Positions 53,011-61,275 of a DNA stretch of 64,000 nt are shown piece after piece. This DNA comes from AP-15 sp035503615 (GTDB taxonomy: Bacteria > Pseudomonadota > Alphaproteobacteria > ATCC43930 > CGMCC-115725): positions 42,200 through 106,199 of the forward strand of contig DATJTI010000068.1 in NCBI GenBank assembly GCA_035503615.1, given 5' to 3'. Under the pieces are notes generated by a model. It was not told where the DNA came from. It saw only the letters and a program-made list of their open reading frames with translations, and did no database searches. Numbering within the stretch: position 1 is the first letter of the stretch; every line of letters begins with the position of its first letter. A program made the position numbers and the translations under genes.

Positions 53011-53721
53011 ATGCCGGAGCACTCCGCCGGAGAGGATCGGGCAAGAGCGCATCAGACCGCAGCCAGCCGCTTGACCCGCGAAGGGATCATCGCGCGGTTT
53101 GCCGGCCAGGGGCAGCCGGGCCGGCGCGGCTTTGGCGGGACCGCCGATGCGCATGAGGCGGCGGCGGTGCGCGAGGCGACCCGCGGCGACCACGACCTCA
53201 ACCCCGGTACGACCCCGCCCAGCACCGCGCTGCGGCCGGCGGCCGTACTGGTCCCGCTGATCGACCGCGCCGAGGGCATGTCGGTGCTGCTCACCCTGCG
53301 CACCGCCCATCTCTCCGCGCATGCCGGGCAGGTCGCCTTTCCCGGCGGCAGCATCGAAGCTGGCGACCGCGACGCGACAGCGGCGGCACTGCGTGAGACC
53401 GAGGAGGAGATCGGCCTGCCGCGCGACCATGTGCGCCCGGTCGGCCGGCTCGATACCTATGTCACCGGGACCGGCTTCGAAATCACCCCGATCGTCGGCA
53501 TCGTCGTTCCGCCATTTCCGATGGCGGTCGAACCGTCCGAGGTGGCCGAGACCTTCGAGGTGCCGCTCTCCTTCGTGCTCGACCCGCGCAACCATCACCG
53601 CACCGAGCGGATCGTCGCCGAAGGCCGGCGGGTGTTTTTCGTGCTGCCATATCAGAACCGGAACATCTGGGGGGCCACTGCCGGGATGCTGGTCAACCTG
53701 GCCGAGGTGCTGCGCGGCTGA
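53011..53721 (+). CDS. CoA pyrophosphatase (Nudix hydrolase)
   Basis: Nudix enzyme of 236 residues, NudL/CoAse-like. The Nudix box is complete: GGSIEAGDRDATAAALRETE plus EEIGL. The upstream CoAse-type LRTAHLSAHAGQVAFPGG segment is also present, and supports CoA or CoA-derivative cleavage. A long N-terminal extension of about 70 residues has no recognised motif. The start ATG at 53011 is not preceded by a strong site. It lies 48 bases after DUF1285 and 7 before DUF6111, so the genes are likely co-transcribed. Confidence 0.92.
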   Translation: MPEHSAGEDRARAHQTAASRLTREGIIARFAGQGQPGRRGFGGTADAHEAAAVREATRGDHDLNPGTTPPSTALRPAAVLVPLIDRAEGMSVLLTLRTAHLSAHAGQVAFPGGSIEAGDRDATAAALRETEEEIGLPRDHVRPVGRLDTYVTGTGFEITPIVGIVVPPFPMAVEPSEVAETFEVPLSFVLDPRNHHRTERIVAEGRRVFFVLPYQNRNIWGATAGMLVNLAEVLRG

Positions 53722-53728
53722 ACAGGCG

Positions 53729-54046
53729 ATGGTCCGGGTCGTGATCACGATCGTCCTACCGCTGCTGCTGCCGACGGCACTCTATCTGTTGTGGGTCATC
53801 ACCTGGGGAACATCGGGTGATGGCGGTGCGGTCTCGTGGACAGCGTTGCCGTGGCTGTGGCTGGCGGCGGCCGGCGTGGTGTTGCTGACCGGCGTTCTGG
53901 TGGTGGTCACGGTCGGTTTCGGCACCGCACAGCAGGGGGTCTATGTCGCCCCGCGCTGGCAGGACGGGCACATCGTCCCCGGCCATTTCGAGAGCCCCGG
54001 CCATTTCGAAAGCTCGGGGCATTTCGAGCCGGCCGGACCAAAATGA
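53729..54046 (+). CDS. DUF6111-like small membrane protein
   Basis: 105-residue protein with two hydrophobic segments (about residues 4-24 and 39-63). It begins MVRVVITIVLPLLLPTALYL, the typical opening of DUF6111-type proteins found between Nudix and CCA genes in alphaproteobacteria. The C-terminal tail contains three copies of GHFES/GHFEP-type hexapeptides made by an 18-bp array. Its TGA overlaps the CCA gene start (ATGA). The function is unknown. Confidence 0.8.
   Translation: MVRVVITIVLPLLLPTALYLLWVITWGTSGDGGAVSWTALPWLWLAAAGVVLLTGVLVVVTVGFGTAQQGVYVAPRWQDGHIVPGHFESPGHFESSGHFEPAGPK
53981..54034 (+). repeat. Three-unit 18-bp in-frame repeat
   Basis: Units at 53981-53998, 53999-54016 and 54017-54034, built on GGCCATTTCGArAGC, encode GHFESP, GHFESS and GHFEPA at the C-terminal tail of the DUF6111-like protein, ending just before its stop and the CCA gene start. 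Confidence 0.85.
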
Positions 54047-55314
54047 GCGAGCCATCGGCGGCGCCGTGCCGGATCACCCTGCCGCCATGGATCGGCGAGC
54101 CGGCGACACAGGCGGTGATCGCGGCCTTTGCCGCCGCGGGGGTCGAGATGCGCTTTGTCGGCGGTGCGGTGCGCGACGCGCTGCTCGGCCGGGCGTTGCC
54201 GTTGCCGGCGGCACGGATCGACATCGACATCGCGACCCCGGCCGAGCCGCATGCGGTGATCGCGCTGCTTGAACGGCGCGGCATCAAGACGGTGCCGACC
54301 GGTCTCACCCACGGGACCGTGACTGCGGTGGTGCCGCCGCGGCAGTTCGAGATCACGACGCTGCGCCGCGATGTCGAAACCTTTGGCCGCCATGCGCGGG
54401 TCGCCTTTGATGCCGATTGGGCGGCCGATGCGGCGCGCCGCGACTTTACGATCAACGCGATCTTTCTCGCCCCCGATGGCGTGGTCTACGACCCGGTCGG
54501 CGGTCTTGCCGATCTGCGGGCGGGCCGGCTGCGCTTTGTCGGCGATCCGGCGACCCGCATCGCCGAGGATGTGCTGCGCCTTCTGCGCTACTATCGGTTC
54601 GCCGCTCGCTTTGGCAGCGCCGCCGGCGACCCGCAGGCGCGCGCCGCATGCCGCGCCGCGGCGCATCTGCTGCCCGGCCTGTCGGGCGAGAGGGTCGCCG
54701 CCGAGCTGTTCCGGCTGCTCGGCGCCCCAGATCCCGGCAACGCGCTGCAGATGATGGCCGAGGATGGGGTGCTGGCGGTGGTGCTGCCGATGCCGCAAGC
54801 GTGCCGGCTCGACCGCCTGCGCCGGCTGATCGCGATCGAGCCCGCACCCGATCCGCTGCGCCGCCTCGCGGCACTGATCGACGCTGATGACCGCGGCGCG
54901 GTGGCACTTGCCGAGCGGCTGCGGCTATCGAATGCCTGCCGGGAGCGGCTGCGCGGTCTCGTCAACGCGGACGATGATCCCGACCTGCTCGGCGATCCTG
55001 CCGGTTGGCGCCGCGTGCTCTACCGCCGCGGTGCCGGGCGGTTTCGCGACCGGGTGCTGCTGCTGGCGGCGGCGGAACGGATCGATGCGGGGGCGGTCGC
55101 GCCAAGGCTCGCGCTCGCCGATCGATGGGTCCCGCCGGCCTTCCCACTCGGCGGAAACGACGTGCTGGCCCTCGGCATCCCGCCGGGTCCGCGCGTCGGT
55201 GCCCTGCTCGACGCGATCGAACGCTGGTGGGCAGCGGGCGATTTCGCCGCCGGCCGCGACGCCTGTCTCGCCCATCTCGCGGAGCTGGCCGCGGTCCCGG
55301 CCGACCGGCACTGA
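54043..55314 (+). CDS. cca: CCA tRNA nucleotidyltransferase
   Basis: Adds or repairs the 3'-CCA of tRNAs (or poly(A) polymerase-like class II family). 423 residues. The catalytic motif FVGGAVRDALLG is near residue 37, the metal Asp pair in IDIDIAT near 58, and RRDFTINAIFLAPDG near 135 is the template motif. RRxxRYYRFAAR-type LLRYYRFAARF follows. The ATG overlaps the DUF6111 stop. In alphaproteobacteria this gene normally supplies the CCA activity. It is the last gene of the DUF1285 run. Confidence 0.95.
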   Translation: MSEPSAAPCRITLPPWIGEPATQAVIAAFAAAGVEMRFVGGAVRDALLGRALPLPAARIDIDIATPAEPHAVIALLERRGIKTVPTGLTHGTVTAVVPPRQFEITTLRRDVETFGRHARVAFDADWAADAARRDFTINAIFLAPDGVVYDPVGGLADLRAGRLRFVGDPATRIAEDVLRLLRYYRFAARFGSAAGDPQARAACRAAAHLLPGLSGERVAAELFRLLGAPDPGNALQMMAEDGVLAVVLPMPQACRLDRLRRLIAIEPAPDPLRRLAALIDADDRGAVALAERLRLSNACRERLRGLVNADDDPDLLGDPAGWRRVLYRRGAGRFRDRVLLLAAAERIDAGAVAPRLALADRWVPPAFPLGGNDVLALGIPPGPRVGALLDAIERWWAAGDFAAGRDACLAHLAELAAVPADRH

Positions 55315-55400
55315 TCCGACCCCGGCTGCGCGCCGGACTCCGCTTTGTGGAAGCTGCGGCAGCATCGGTTGCGACCGCATCCCCGCTCGGCCGTTGCCCG

Positions 55401-55514
55401 TCAAACCCGCCGGTGGCGCCGCAGCAGGGCGAAGCCCACCAGGGCCGAACCCAATAGCGCCATCGTCCCCGGCTCGGGGACCGGCGGTGGATCTTTAGAA
55501 CACGCTATGCCATT
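55401..55514 (-). pseudogene. Remnant of a PEP-CTERM protein (C-terminal tail only)
   Basis: On the minus strand the open frame 55401-55514 encodes a PEP-CTERM tail: DPPPVPEPGTMALLGSALVG followed by FALLRRHRRV and a TGA stop. A stop codon lies just upstream (55515-55517), only seven codons before the proline-rich start, and there is no signal peptide or body. It must be the end of a lost PEP-CTERM gene, because the tail is too exact to arise by chance. The closest visible relatives are at 7259 and 61276. Confidence 0.7.
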
Positions 55515-55582
55515 TCAGCGCAGTGACGTCTGTTCAACAGGCTGGAGAGCACGGATTTCAGCAGATTTTCGGGTAGCGCCGC

Positions 55583-55610
55583 GTTTTCTCGGTTATCAAG
55601 AAAACCGACA
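55583..55610 (-). promoter_or_regulatory. Inverted repeat and box shared with the other PEP-CTERM remnant
   Basis: GTTTTCT (55583-55589) and AGAAAAC (55599-55605) form a seven-base stem with a nine-base loop. The overlapping segment TATCAAGAAAACCGACA (55594-55610) matches TGTCAAGAAAATCCGACA at 61887-61904 in 16 of 18 aligned positions. Both lie upstream (minus-strand sense) of a PEP-CTERM remnant, so this may be an old promoter element. Confidence 0.4.
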
Positions 55611-55722
55611 TACATCATCCCGCATAGGTTGTCGCTTGGCCGCGATGGGCAGCCGGCCGCCGTCCCGGCTATTCTGCGGGCTTGCCGACCCGTTGGCAGG
55701 CTGCGGCAAGGAGCATGGTCAA

Positions 55723-56166
55723 ATGAAGGAAACGCTCGAGCAGGCGCTCGAACAGATCAAATTCGACGGCGACGGCCTGGTTCCGGCCATCGCCCAGCAG
55801 CACGACACCGGCGAAGTGCTGATGATGGCGTGGATGAACCGTGCTGCGGTGCAGGTGACGCTGCGCGAAGGCCGCGCCTGCTATTGGTCGCGCTCGCGCC
55901 AGCGGCTTTGGCGCAAGGGCGAAACCTCGGGCCAGGTGCAGTTCGTGCGCGAGCTCCGCCTCGATTGCGACGGCGACACGGTGCTGTTGCTCGTCGATCA
56001 GCCCGGTGTCGCCTGCCACACCGGGCGGCGCAGCTGCTTCTTCCGTGCCTGGCGCGAGAACGAGTGGGCGGTGATCGCCGCGCCGCAGATCCCGCCCGAA
56101 ACGCTCTATCGGCGATCTAGTGAAGCGGCGGACAAGACAGATGCGCCGAAATCTGGGCCATTATGA
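55723..56166 (+). CDS. hisI: Phosphoribosyl-AMP cyclohydrolase
   Basis: Third step of histidine biosynthesis: opens the ring of phosphoribosyl-AMP. 147 residues, a stand-alone HisI as in most alphaproteobacteria. The zinc cysteines and His are seen in GVACHTGRRSCFF near residue 105. The Mg-site Asp cluster appears in LDCDGDTVLLL, and the SRSRQRLWRKGETSG segment is typical. AGGAG lies ten bases before the ATG; a nearer ATG at 55715 is out of frame. The 3' end overlaps a convergent gene by 50 bases. Confidence 0.96.
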   Translation: MKETLEQALEQIKFDGDGLVPAIAQQHDTGEVLMMAWMNRAAVQVTLREGRACYWSRSRQRLWRKGETSGQVQFVRELRLDCDGDTVLLLVDQPGVACHTGRRSCFFRAWRENEWAVIAAPQIPPETLYRRSSEAADKTDAPKSGPL

Positions 56167-56587
56167 CCGAGTCGAAGTCGCGATTGGCGCAGCTCCCGTT
56201 ATAGCTGCCGACCTCGGCATTGTAGCGGGCGGTCGCCTGGTCGGCATCGCCGACGACCGGGCCCAGCGACTGCTGGTAGGTAGCATCGCGCTGCTCCAAT
56301 ATCGCCTTTTCGTTGGCGACAGAACTCGGGTTGTTCACATCCTCGTTGCGCTTTGCATTTTCGAGTTGCGCATCGAGAGCGGCGAGATGCTGGCGGACCG
56401 CAGCCAGCGCTTGGGTCTTGGCCGACATGTCGGCCGACAAGGTCGAGATGGCGTGCTCCATGCACAGACAGCGGGTGATCTCGGCCGGGTCGCTCGATAC
56501 TTGCGCACGGGCAGTCCCGGCCGCGGCAAGCACCAGCAGGCTCCCCCCCAGCAAAGCCATGCAGCGGGCGCCGATCGATGGTCGCAT
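56117..56587 (-). CDS. Uncharacterised exported helical protein
   Basis: 156-residue protein with a signal peptide (about residues 1-28, ending ARAQ). The mature part is helical with Cys residues at CLC near the start and a pair near the C-terminus (SCANRD and HLSCPP), which could form disulfides. No known domain is seen. The ATG at 56587 follows AGGAGG with five-base spacing; 56590 is also possible. The 3' end overlaps convergent hisI by 50 bases. The function is unknown. Confidence 0.7.
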   Translation of the reverse strand: MRPSIGARCMALLGGSLLVLAAAGTARAQVSSDPAEITRCLCMEHAISTLSADMSAKTQALAAVRQHLAALDAQLENAKRNEDVNNPSSVANEKAILEQRDATYQQSLGPVVGDADQATARYNAEVGSYNGSCANRDFDSVIMAQISAHLSCPPLH

Positions 56588-56639
56588 CATTCCTCCTTTG
56601 GTTCGGGCCATCCCGACGCCGGGACCGGGCGGGATTCAC

Positions 56640-57341
56640 TCACCTCTTCCGGGAGCGGGGCGGGCGCTCGGCCCAGTCACGCATCTCGGCCGCGGCGCGA
56701 TGGCCGAGCTCTTCGGCTTTCTGCCACAGATCGGTCCGCGCCCCGGCAACCATTTCTTGCTCGCGCCGGGTCGGTGGCAGCAGCATCGCGATCACCGCGC
56801 CGGCAGCGAGCCCGGCGGCACCGAGCGCCAGCGGATTGCGCTCGAGCGCTTTCCACCAGCCGCCCGCGCGGCCGGCGACGGCACCGCCTTCGGCAAGGAT
56901 CGACTTGAACCCGCCTTGCGTCGCCTCCGCCGCCCGATGCAGCCAGCTCTCTTTCGATTCGCCGTGATCGGTGTCGTCGGGCATGTGCCCGAGATAATCG
57001 GCCACCGGGTAATCGGCCACCGGGCGCTCGATATCCTCGGCCGGCGCCGGTGCATCATCGCCGCGTTGTGCCGCGCTGCGGCGGAACGGGCGGCTGTTCT
57101 CTGCGGCGAGCCAGGCGAGGCCGAGACCGATCAGCGCCAGCGGCAGCGGGTCGGCCCGGAAGCCGCCGCTACCCGGTTCTTCGGTGCTGAAAAATCCATT
57201 GATCATGTCGACACCTCGTGCCACCAGATGGCGAGGAGCAAGCTCGCTCGCCAGCGTATCGAGCGTGACGCCCAGCTCGGCGCGGACCCGGCCGATCTGC
57301 TGCTCGATCTCTTCCATCTCGGCTTTGGTCTTGCGGCTCAT
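56640..57341 (-). CDS. DUF3618-like protein
   Basis: 233-residue protein. The N-terminus (MSRKTKAEMEEIEQQIGRVR then ELGVTLDTLASELAP) is the DUF3618 pattern. Two hydrophobic stretches follow (near 68-80 and 175-195), with a Pro/Asp-rich linker that carries the PVADY duplication. It is downstream of a holin-like gene with an ATGA overlap, in the three-gene order 57769-57338-56640. Such cassettes appear in alphaproteobacteria and are linked to nutrient or envelope stress. The function is unknown. Confidence 0.8.
   Translation of the reverse strand: MSRKTKAEMEEIEQQIGRVRAELGVTLDTLASELAPRHLVARGVDMINGFFSTEEPGSGGFRADPLPLALIGLGLAWLAAENSRPFRRSAAQRGDDAPAPAEDIERPVADYPVADYLGHMPDDTDHGESKESWLHRAAEATQGGFKSILAEGGAVAGRAGGWWKALERNPLALGAAGLAAGAVIAMLLPPTRREQEMVAGARTDLWQKAEELGHRAAAEMRDWAERPPRSRKR
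56993..57022 (-). repeat. Two-unit 15-bp in-frame repeat
   Basis: Units at 56993-57007 and 57008-57022 (GrTAATCGGCCACCG) encode a doubled PVADY in the linker of the DUF3618-like protein. Confidence 0.8.
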
Positions 57342-57772
57342 GGCACGTGCTCTTCGACCCACGGCTCGTCCTCGCGCACCGCGCCGAGCGTGCGCCGCGG
57401 CACCAGCGAGGCGGGCGCCAGCCACCGCCTGGCGAGATACAGCAGGAGGCCGGCCACGACCATTGCGGCCGCCCCGACGATCACGGCGGCGAGCCACGGT
57501 CGAACCACGGTCGCAAGCGCCATGATAGCCGCGGCGAGCAAGGCGAGCCATCCGCTCAACGCCAGAAAGACGCCGAGCACCAGGGTCGCGAGGCCACACC
57601 CGAGGCGGCGCAGCTTTTCCACCAGCTCCGCCTTGAACAGCGCCAGCTCGAGCCGGAAAAGGGTGCGGATGTCGTTGGCGAGATCAGCGAGGAGCGCTGC
57701 GATCGAGCGCGGTGGTCGGGTCTGGTAGGTATCGCCATCCGGCCCGGGTGCGAACCCCTCGGGACCGCTCAC
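57338..57772 (-). CDS. Phage-holin-family (DUF1469-like) membrane protein
   Basis: 144 residues, with two long hydrophobic segments (about residues 56-88 and 91-112). Pattern SIAALLADLANDIRTLFRLE followed by LALFKAELVEKLRR is typical of the Phage_holin_3_6/DUF1469 family, which is chromosomal and not a true holin. GTG start at 57772. It is the middle gene of a three-gene cassette with four-base overlaps at both ends. The function is unknown; membrane homeostasis is suggested by the family's distribution. Confidence 0.88.
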   Translation of the reverse strand: MSGPEGFAPGPDGDTYQTRPPRSIAALLADLANDIRTLFRLELALFKAELVEKLRRLGCGLATLVLGVFLALSGWLALLAAAIMALATVVRPWLAAVIVGAAAMVVAGLLLYLARRWLAPASLVPRRTLGAVREDEPWVEEHVP

Positions 57773-58263
57773 GGCAGCTCTCGCAGCGGCGGTCCCCGCT
57801 CGGGACGCTCGGCCTGCGGCGCACTGCCGGTCGCGGCCGATGGCGAAAAGAAGCGGCCGGCGACAAATCCGAGGGCGACCGCGCCGGCGACAAACCAGGC
57901 AGGCTGGCGGCGGGCGATGCGATCGAGATCGCCGGCGAGTTCGGACCAGTGGCGCTCGCCCACCCGATGCGCCAGATCCTCGATCTGGGCGGCCGCCCGA
58001 TCGGCATACCGCGCCACGAGATGGATTTCCGAGCCGTCGAGCGAGCGGGCTGCGGCGCGCACCGCCGTGGCGACGCCATCGACCTGTCGTGCGAACTGCG
58101 CCTTGCGTTCATCCGCCACCGACAGCGCGGTCTCGCGGGTGGCGCAAGCGAGTTCGGCGAGGATCGCCCTGGCGCGCTCGACACCGGGCCGGCTGCCGTC
58201 AAATCCCGCGCCACCAAATCCCGCGCCACCAAATCCCGCGTCCGAATAGGTCCCGTCCGCCAT
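57769..58263 (-). CDS. Nutrient-deprivation-protein-like single-anchor protein
   Basis: 164-residue protein, first of the cassette. An N-terminal Gly/Phe/Ala-rich stretch contains a GFGGA repeat from the 15-bp array. The middle is helical with Arg and Glu. One hydrophobic segment (about residues 127-145, AWFVAGAVALGFVAGRFF) is followed by a short disordered tail. This layout resembles alphaproteobacterial nutrient-deprivation-induced proteins, from memory only. The ATG at 58263 is chosen over an upstream start at 58299. It is divergent from the PBP1 gene 281 bases away. Confidence 0.65.
   Translation of the reverse strand: MADGTYSDAGFGGAGFGGAGFDGSRPGVERARAILAELACATRETALSVADERKAQFARQVDGVATAVRAAARSLDGSEIHLVARYADRAAAQIEDLAHRVGERHWSELAGDLDRIARRQPAWFVAGAVALGFVAGRFFSPSAATGSAPQAERPERGPPLRELP
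58200..58244 (-). repeat. Three-unit 15-bp in-frame repeat
   Basis: Units at 58200-58214, 58215-58229 and 58230-58244; the first two are identical (CAAATCCCGCGCCAC). They encode a GFGGA-type repeat at the N-terminus of the single-anchor protein. Confidence 0.85.
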
Positions 58264-58544
58264 GCTTGTCGCTCCCGCGAAGATCGCAGCCGCCGCCACG
58301 CCGCGGTCGGAGGCCGCCGGGGCGCGCCGTCACCGCCCTGGCCGCCCGACAAACGGCAATGCCTGTGCGGCGGTTCCCGCCCGCCGGGGCAACCGGCACA
58401 GCGCCGCCGAACCACTGCCACAGTTTTGCGATTTATAAAAGCTGGCCGGTGCCCGATGCGACCCGGCATGGGTGGGGGGACGAGTGACCGACAGCGTGGA
58501 GCGACGACCCGCCTGCACGCTACTGGCGCCGGCGCGGACAGGTG

Positions 58545-60575
58545 ATGCCTGAGCCGCGGCTGCGCGCCGATCCGGCCGAGCGCCTCGCCGCGCCTCGCCG
58601 CCGCGGCAATTCCCGGCCGCCGCTGCCGCCGCGGCGCACCCGGCCCCGCACCCGCAAGCCGCGCACCCGCACGGCGCGCATGCTGCGTCTGGCGATCCTG
58701 CTCCTGCTATGGATCGCGATCCTCGGCGGCGTGATCCTCGGCTATTTCGCGCTCACCCTGCCGCGCACCAGCCAATTGGCGGATGCGGCGCGGCGACCGA
58801 GCATCCGGATCCTTGCGGCCGATGGCAGCCTGATTGCGACCTATGGCGACCTGTTCGGCCGGCCGCTACGCTTGCAACAGATGTCGCCCTATCTGCCCGA
58901 GGCGGTGATCGCGACCGAGGACCGGCGCTTTTTCAGCAATTTCGGCATCGATCCAATCGGCATCATCCGCGCCGCGCTGGCCGATCTCGCTGCCGGCCAT
59001 GTCGTCGAAGGCGGCAGCACGATCACCCAGCAGCTCGCCCGCAACCTGTTTCTGAGCCCGCAGCGCAGCTTCGCCCGCAAGATCCGCGAAACCTTGCTGG
59101 CGTTATGGCTCGATCACCGGTTCACCAAGCGCCAGATCCTCGAAATCTATCTGAACCGGGTCTATTTCGGGGCTGGGACCTATGGCGTCGATGCCGCCGC
59201 ACACCGCTATTTCGGCAAATCGGCGCGGCAGATCGACCTCTACCAATGTGCGATGCTGGCCGGATTGCTGAAAGCGCCGACCCGGTTCAATCCGCTGCAT
59301 GATGGCGCTCTCGCCGCGGCACGGACCCGGCAGGTCTTGCAGAACATGGTCGCGGCCGGATTCATCAGCGAGCGGGAGGCCGAAGCGGCCGGGGAGCAGC
59401 CGGAGGCGGCAGCACTCGCTCCGAGCCATGCCGAGGCCCGTTATTTTGCCGACTGGATCGCCGATCAGGTGGCCGATTACGCGGCGGCCGATGGCAGCGA
59501 TCTGACCGTCACCACGACGCTCGATCCGCGGCTGCAGCGCGAAGCCGAGGCGGCAATTTCCGGCACTCTGGCGCGCGAAGGTGCCCGCGACCGGGTCAGC
59601 CAAGGGGCGCTGGTGGCGATGACCCCCGATGGCGCGGTGCGGGCGATGGTCGGCGGCAAGAGCTATGACGCCAGCCAGTTCAACCGCGCAACCCAGGCGC
59701 AGCGCCAGCCGGGCTCGGCGTTCAAGCCGTTCGTCTATCTGGCCGGGCTCGAAGCCGGGTTGCAGCCGACCGATCATTTCGTCGATGCCCCGATCCATGT
59801 CGGCAGCTGGCATCCGCGCGACTATGATGGCCGCTACCTGGGCGACATGACGATGGCCGAGGCGCTCGCCCGCTCGATCAACACGGTCGCGGTCGAGGTG
59901 GCGCTGCGCGCGGGGATCGACAACATCGTCGCGGTCGCCCATCGCCTCGGGATCACTTCGCCGCTGACCCGCGATCCGAGCATCGCGCTCGGCAGCGACG
60001 CAGTGAACCTGCTCGAGCTGGTCACGGCCTACGCCCCGTTCCCGAATGGCGGGATCGGCGTGTGGCCTTATGGCATCCTCGAAATCCGCGACAGCGCCGG
60101 GCGGGTCGTGTTCCACCGCCACGGCTCGGGTCCGGGCCGGGTGATCTCGCCCGAGCTCGATGCGGCGATGAACCGGATGCTCGAAGGGGTGATCGGTTAC
60201 GGCACCGGGCGGGCCGCCTCATTGCCGCGCCCGGCCGCCGGCAAGACCGGCACGACCCAGGATTATCGCGATGCCTGGTTCATCGGCTACACCGCCGGTC
60301 TCGTCGCCGGGGTCTGGTTCGGCAATGACAACGACACACCGATGCGCCATGTCACCGGCGGCTCGCTGCCGGCAGCAGCCTGGCGGCAGTTCATGCTGGC
60401 CGCGACCCGGCCCTGGCCGATCCGGCCGTTACCGGATGCCGTGGCTGCACCCCTCGTGGCAGCCGCTGCGCCGCAGAGCCACGGGTTGTTCGACAATTTT
60501 TTCGGGCTGTTCGCACCGCCGCCGCGTTCCCTCCCCGCCGGTGCGGACAGGGAGGGTGCTGCCGGTAATCGGTGA
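58545..60575 (+). CDS. PBP1A-family bifunctional penicillin-binding protein
   Basis: Class A penicillin-binding protein of 676 residues: glycosyltransferase plus transpeptidase for peptidoglycan synthesis. A basic, proline-rich cytoplasmic tail precedes one membrane helix (about residues 46-70). Transglycosylase motifs EDRRFF, GGSTITQQLARN and RKIRETLLALWLD follow. The transpeptidase has SxxK as QPGSAFKP near 385, SxN as RSIN near 440, and KTG as AGKTGTTQDYRDAWF near 568. The ATG at 58545 is chosen over a GTG at 58542. The upstream gap 58264-58544 is 281 bases with no other gene. Confidence 0.96.
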   Translation: MPEPRLRADPAERLAAPRRRGNSRPPLPPRRTRPRTRKPRTRTARMLRLAILLLLWIAILGGVILGYFALTLPRTSQLADAARRPSIRILAADGSLIATYGDLFGRPLRLQQMSPYLPEAVIATEDRRFFSNFGIDPIGIIRAALADLAAGHVVEGGSTITQQLARNLFLSPQRSFARKIRETLLALWLDHRFTKRQILEIYLNRVYFGAGTYGVDAAAHRYFGKSARQIDLYQCAMLAGLLKAPTRFNPLHDGALAAARTRQVLQNMVAAGFISEREAEAAGEQPEAAALAPSHAEARYFADWIADQVADYAAADGSDLTVTTTLDPRLQREAEAAISGTLAREGARDRVSQGALVAMTPDGAVRAMVGGKSYDASQFNRATQAQRQPGSAFKPFVYLAGLEAGLQPTDHFVDAPIHVGSWHPRDYDGRYLGDMTMAEALARSINTVAVEVALRAGIDNIVAVAHRLGITSPLTRDPSIALGSDAVNLLELVTAYAPFPNGGIGVWPYGILEIRDSAGRVVFHRHGSGPGRVISPELDAAMNRMLEGVIGYGTGRAASLPRPAAGKTGTTQDYRDAWFIGYTAGLVAGVWFGNDNDTPMRHVTGGSLPAAAWRQFMLAATRPWPIRPLPDAVAAPLVAAAAPQSHGLFDNFFGLFAPPPRSLPAGADREGAAGNR

Positions 60576-60587
60576 CGGGACCCGGGT

Positions 60588-61196
60588 TCAGCGCAGCGGC
60601 GAGAACGCGGCCGGGACGACGAGCATGTTCTCCTGCTTGACGAACAGGCCACGGGTCGCCGGCGGCCAGGTGCCGTCCTTGCGCGACTCTTCGCGGATCC
60701 GGGCGCGCTCGTTGGCGTCCTTGTAGGCCCAGATATGGATCCACTGGTTCAGCGGACCGAGCTCGGTGTGGCCGGCGGCGGCCAGCGGCGACAGCTTGAC
60801 CCGGCCGGGAATCCGCTCAGCCCAGCGCTCGACGACGGTCGGGGCCGATCCGGGCAGCATCGTATAGGTTCGGATCTCGTAGAGGTTGCCATGCTGGCGC
60901 GGGGTGAAGGGCGGGCAGAACGGGGCCGCGATAAAGATCTTGCTCTCCATCTCGACGATGAATTCCTGGATCTTCGGCGGCCAGCCCGGGATTGATTGCG
61001 AGCGCACGCGGGTGCGGTGGGCCAGATCGTCATAGGGCCAAATGTGGATGATGTGGTTGAGCGGCCCGACCTCGGTGTGGAAGAACGCGCCGAGCGGCGA
61101 TACTTTGACGCGTTCGGTCAGCGCCTCGCCGAAGCGCTTTTCGGCCTCCGGCACCGAGCCCGGCTGTAGCCGATAGGTGCGCATCTCAAAAATCAT
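60588..61196 (-). CDS. NIPSNAP family protein, two-domain
   Basis: 202 residues comprising two tandem NIPSNAP domains (ferredoxin-like fold). Each starts with a typical strand: MIFEMRTYRLQPGSVPE at residue 1 and LYEIRTYTMLPGSAP near 105. Each has a GPLN-type loop followed by HIWPYDD or HIWAYKD. Human NIPSNAPs are mitochondrial signalling proteins; bacterial members have no settled role. It is convergent with the PBP1 gene, 12 bases away. Confidence 0.92.
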   Translation of the reverse strand: MIFEMRTYRLQPGSVPEAEKRFGEALTERVKVSPLGAFFHTEVGPLNHIIHIWPYDDLAHRTRVRSQSIPGWPPKIQEFIVEMESKIFIAAPFCPPFTPRQHGNLYEIRTYTMLPGSAPTVVERWAERIPGRVKLSPLAAAGHTELGPLNQWIHIWAYKDANERARIREESRKDGTWPPATRGLFVKQENMLVVPAAFSPLR

Positions 61197-61275
61197 CAGG
61201 CTCTCCCGTTTGTCGGATGTTCAGCGCCACGCATTCTAGGGACGCGACAGGGCCTGTCAAACGCGGCGCCGCACC

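Larger units (their letters stand above)
55315..55722. other. Intergenic region between cca and hisI
   Basis: About 400 bases without an intact gene. The first part contains the decayed PEP-CTERM tail on the minus strand (55401-55514). The second part contains the hairpin/box at 55583-55610. A ribosome-binding site AGGAG precedes hisI. Confidence 0.6.

Noticed and set aside
55599..55605. Hairpin at 55583-55605 as an intrinsic terminator for cca
   Set aside because: No following T-run and about 270 bases from the cca stop; better viewed as part of the PEP-CTERM-associated box.
57338..57772. Prophage, suggested by the holin-family gene
   Set aside because: The family is chromosomal and common in alphaproteobacteria; no other phage genes lie nearby.
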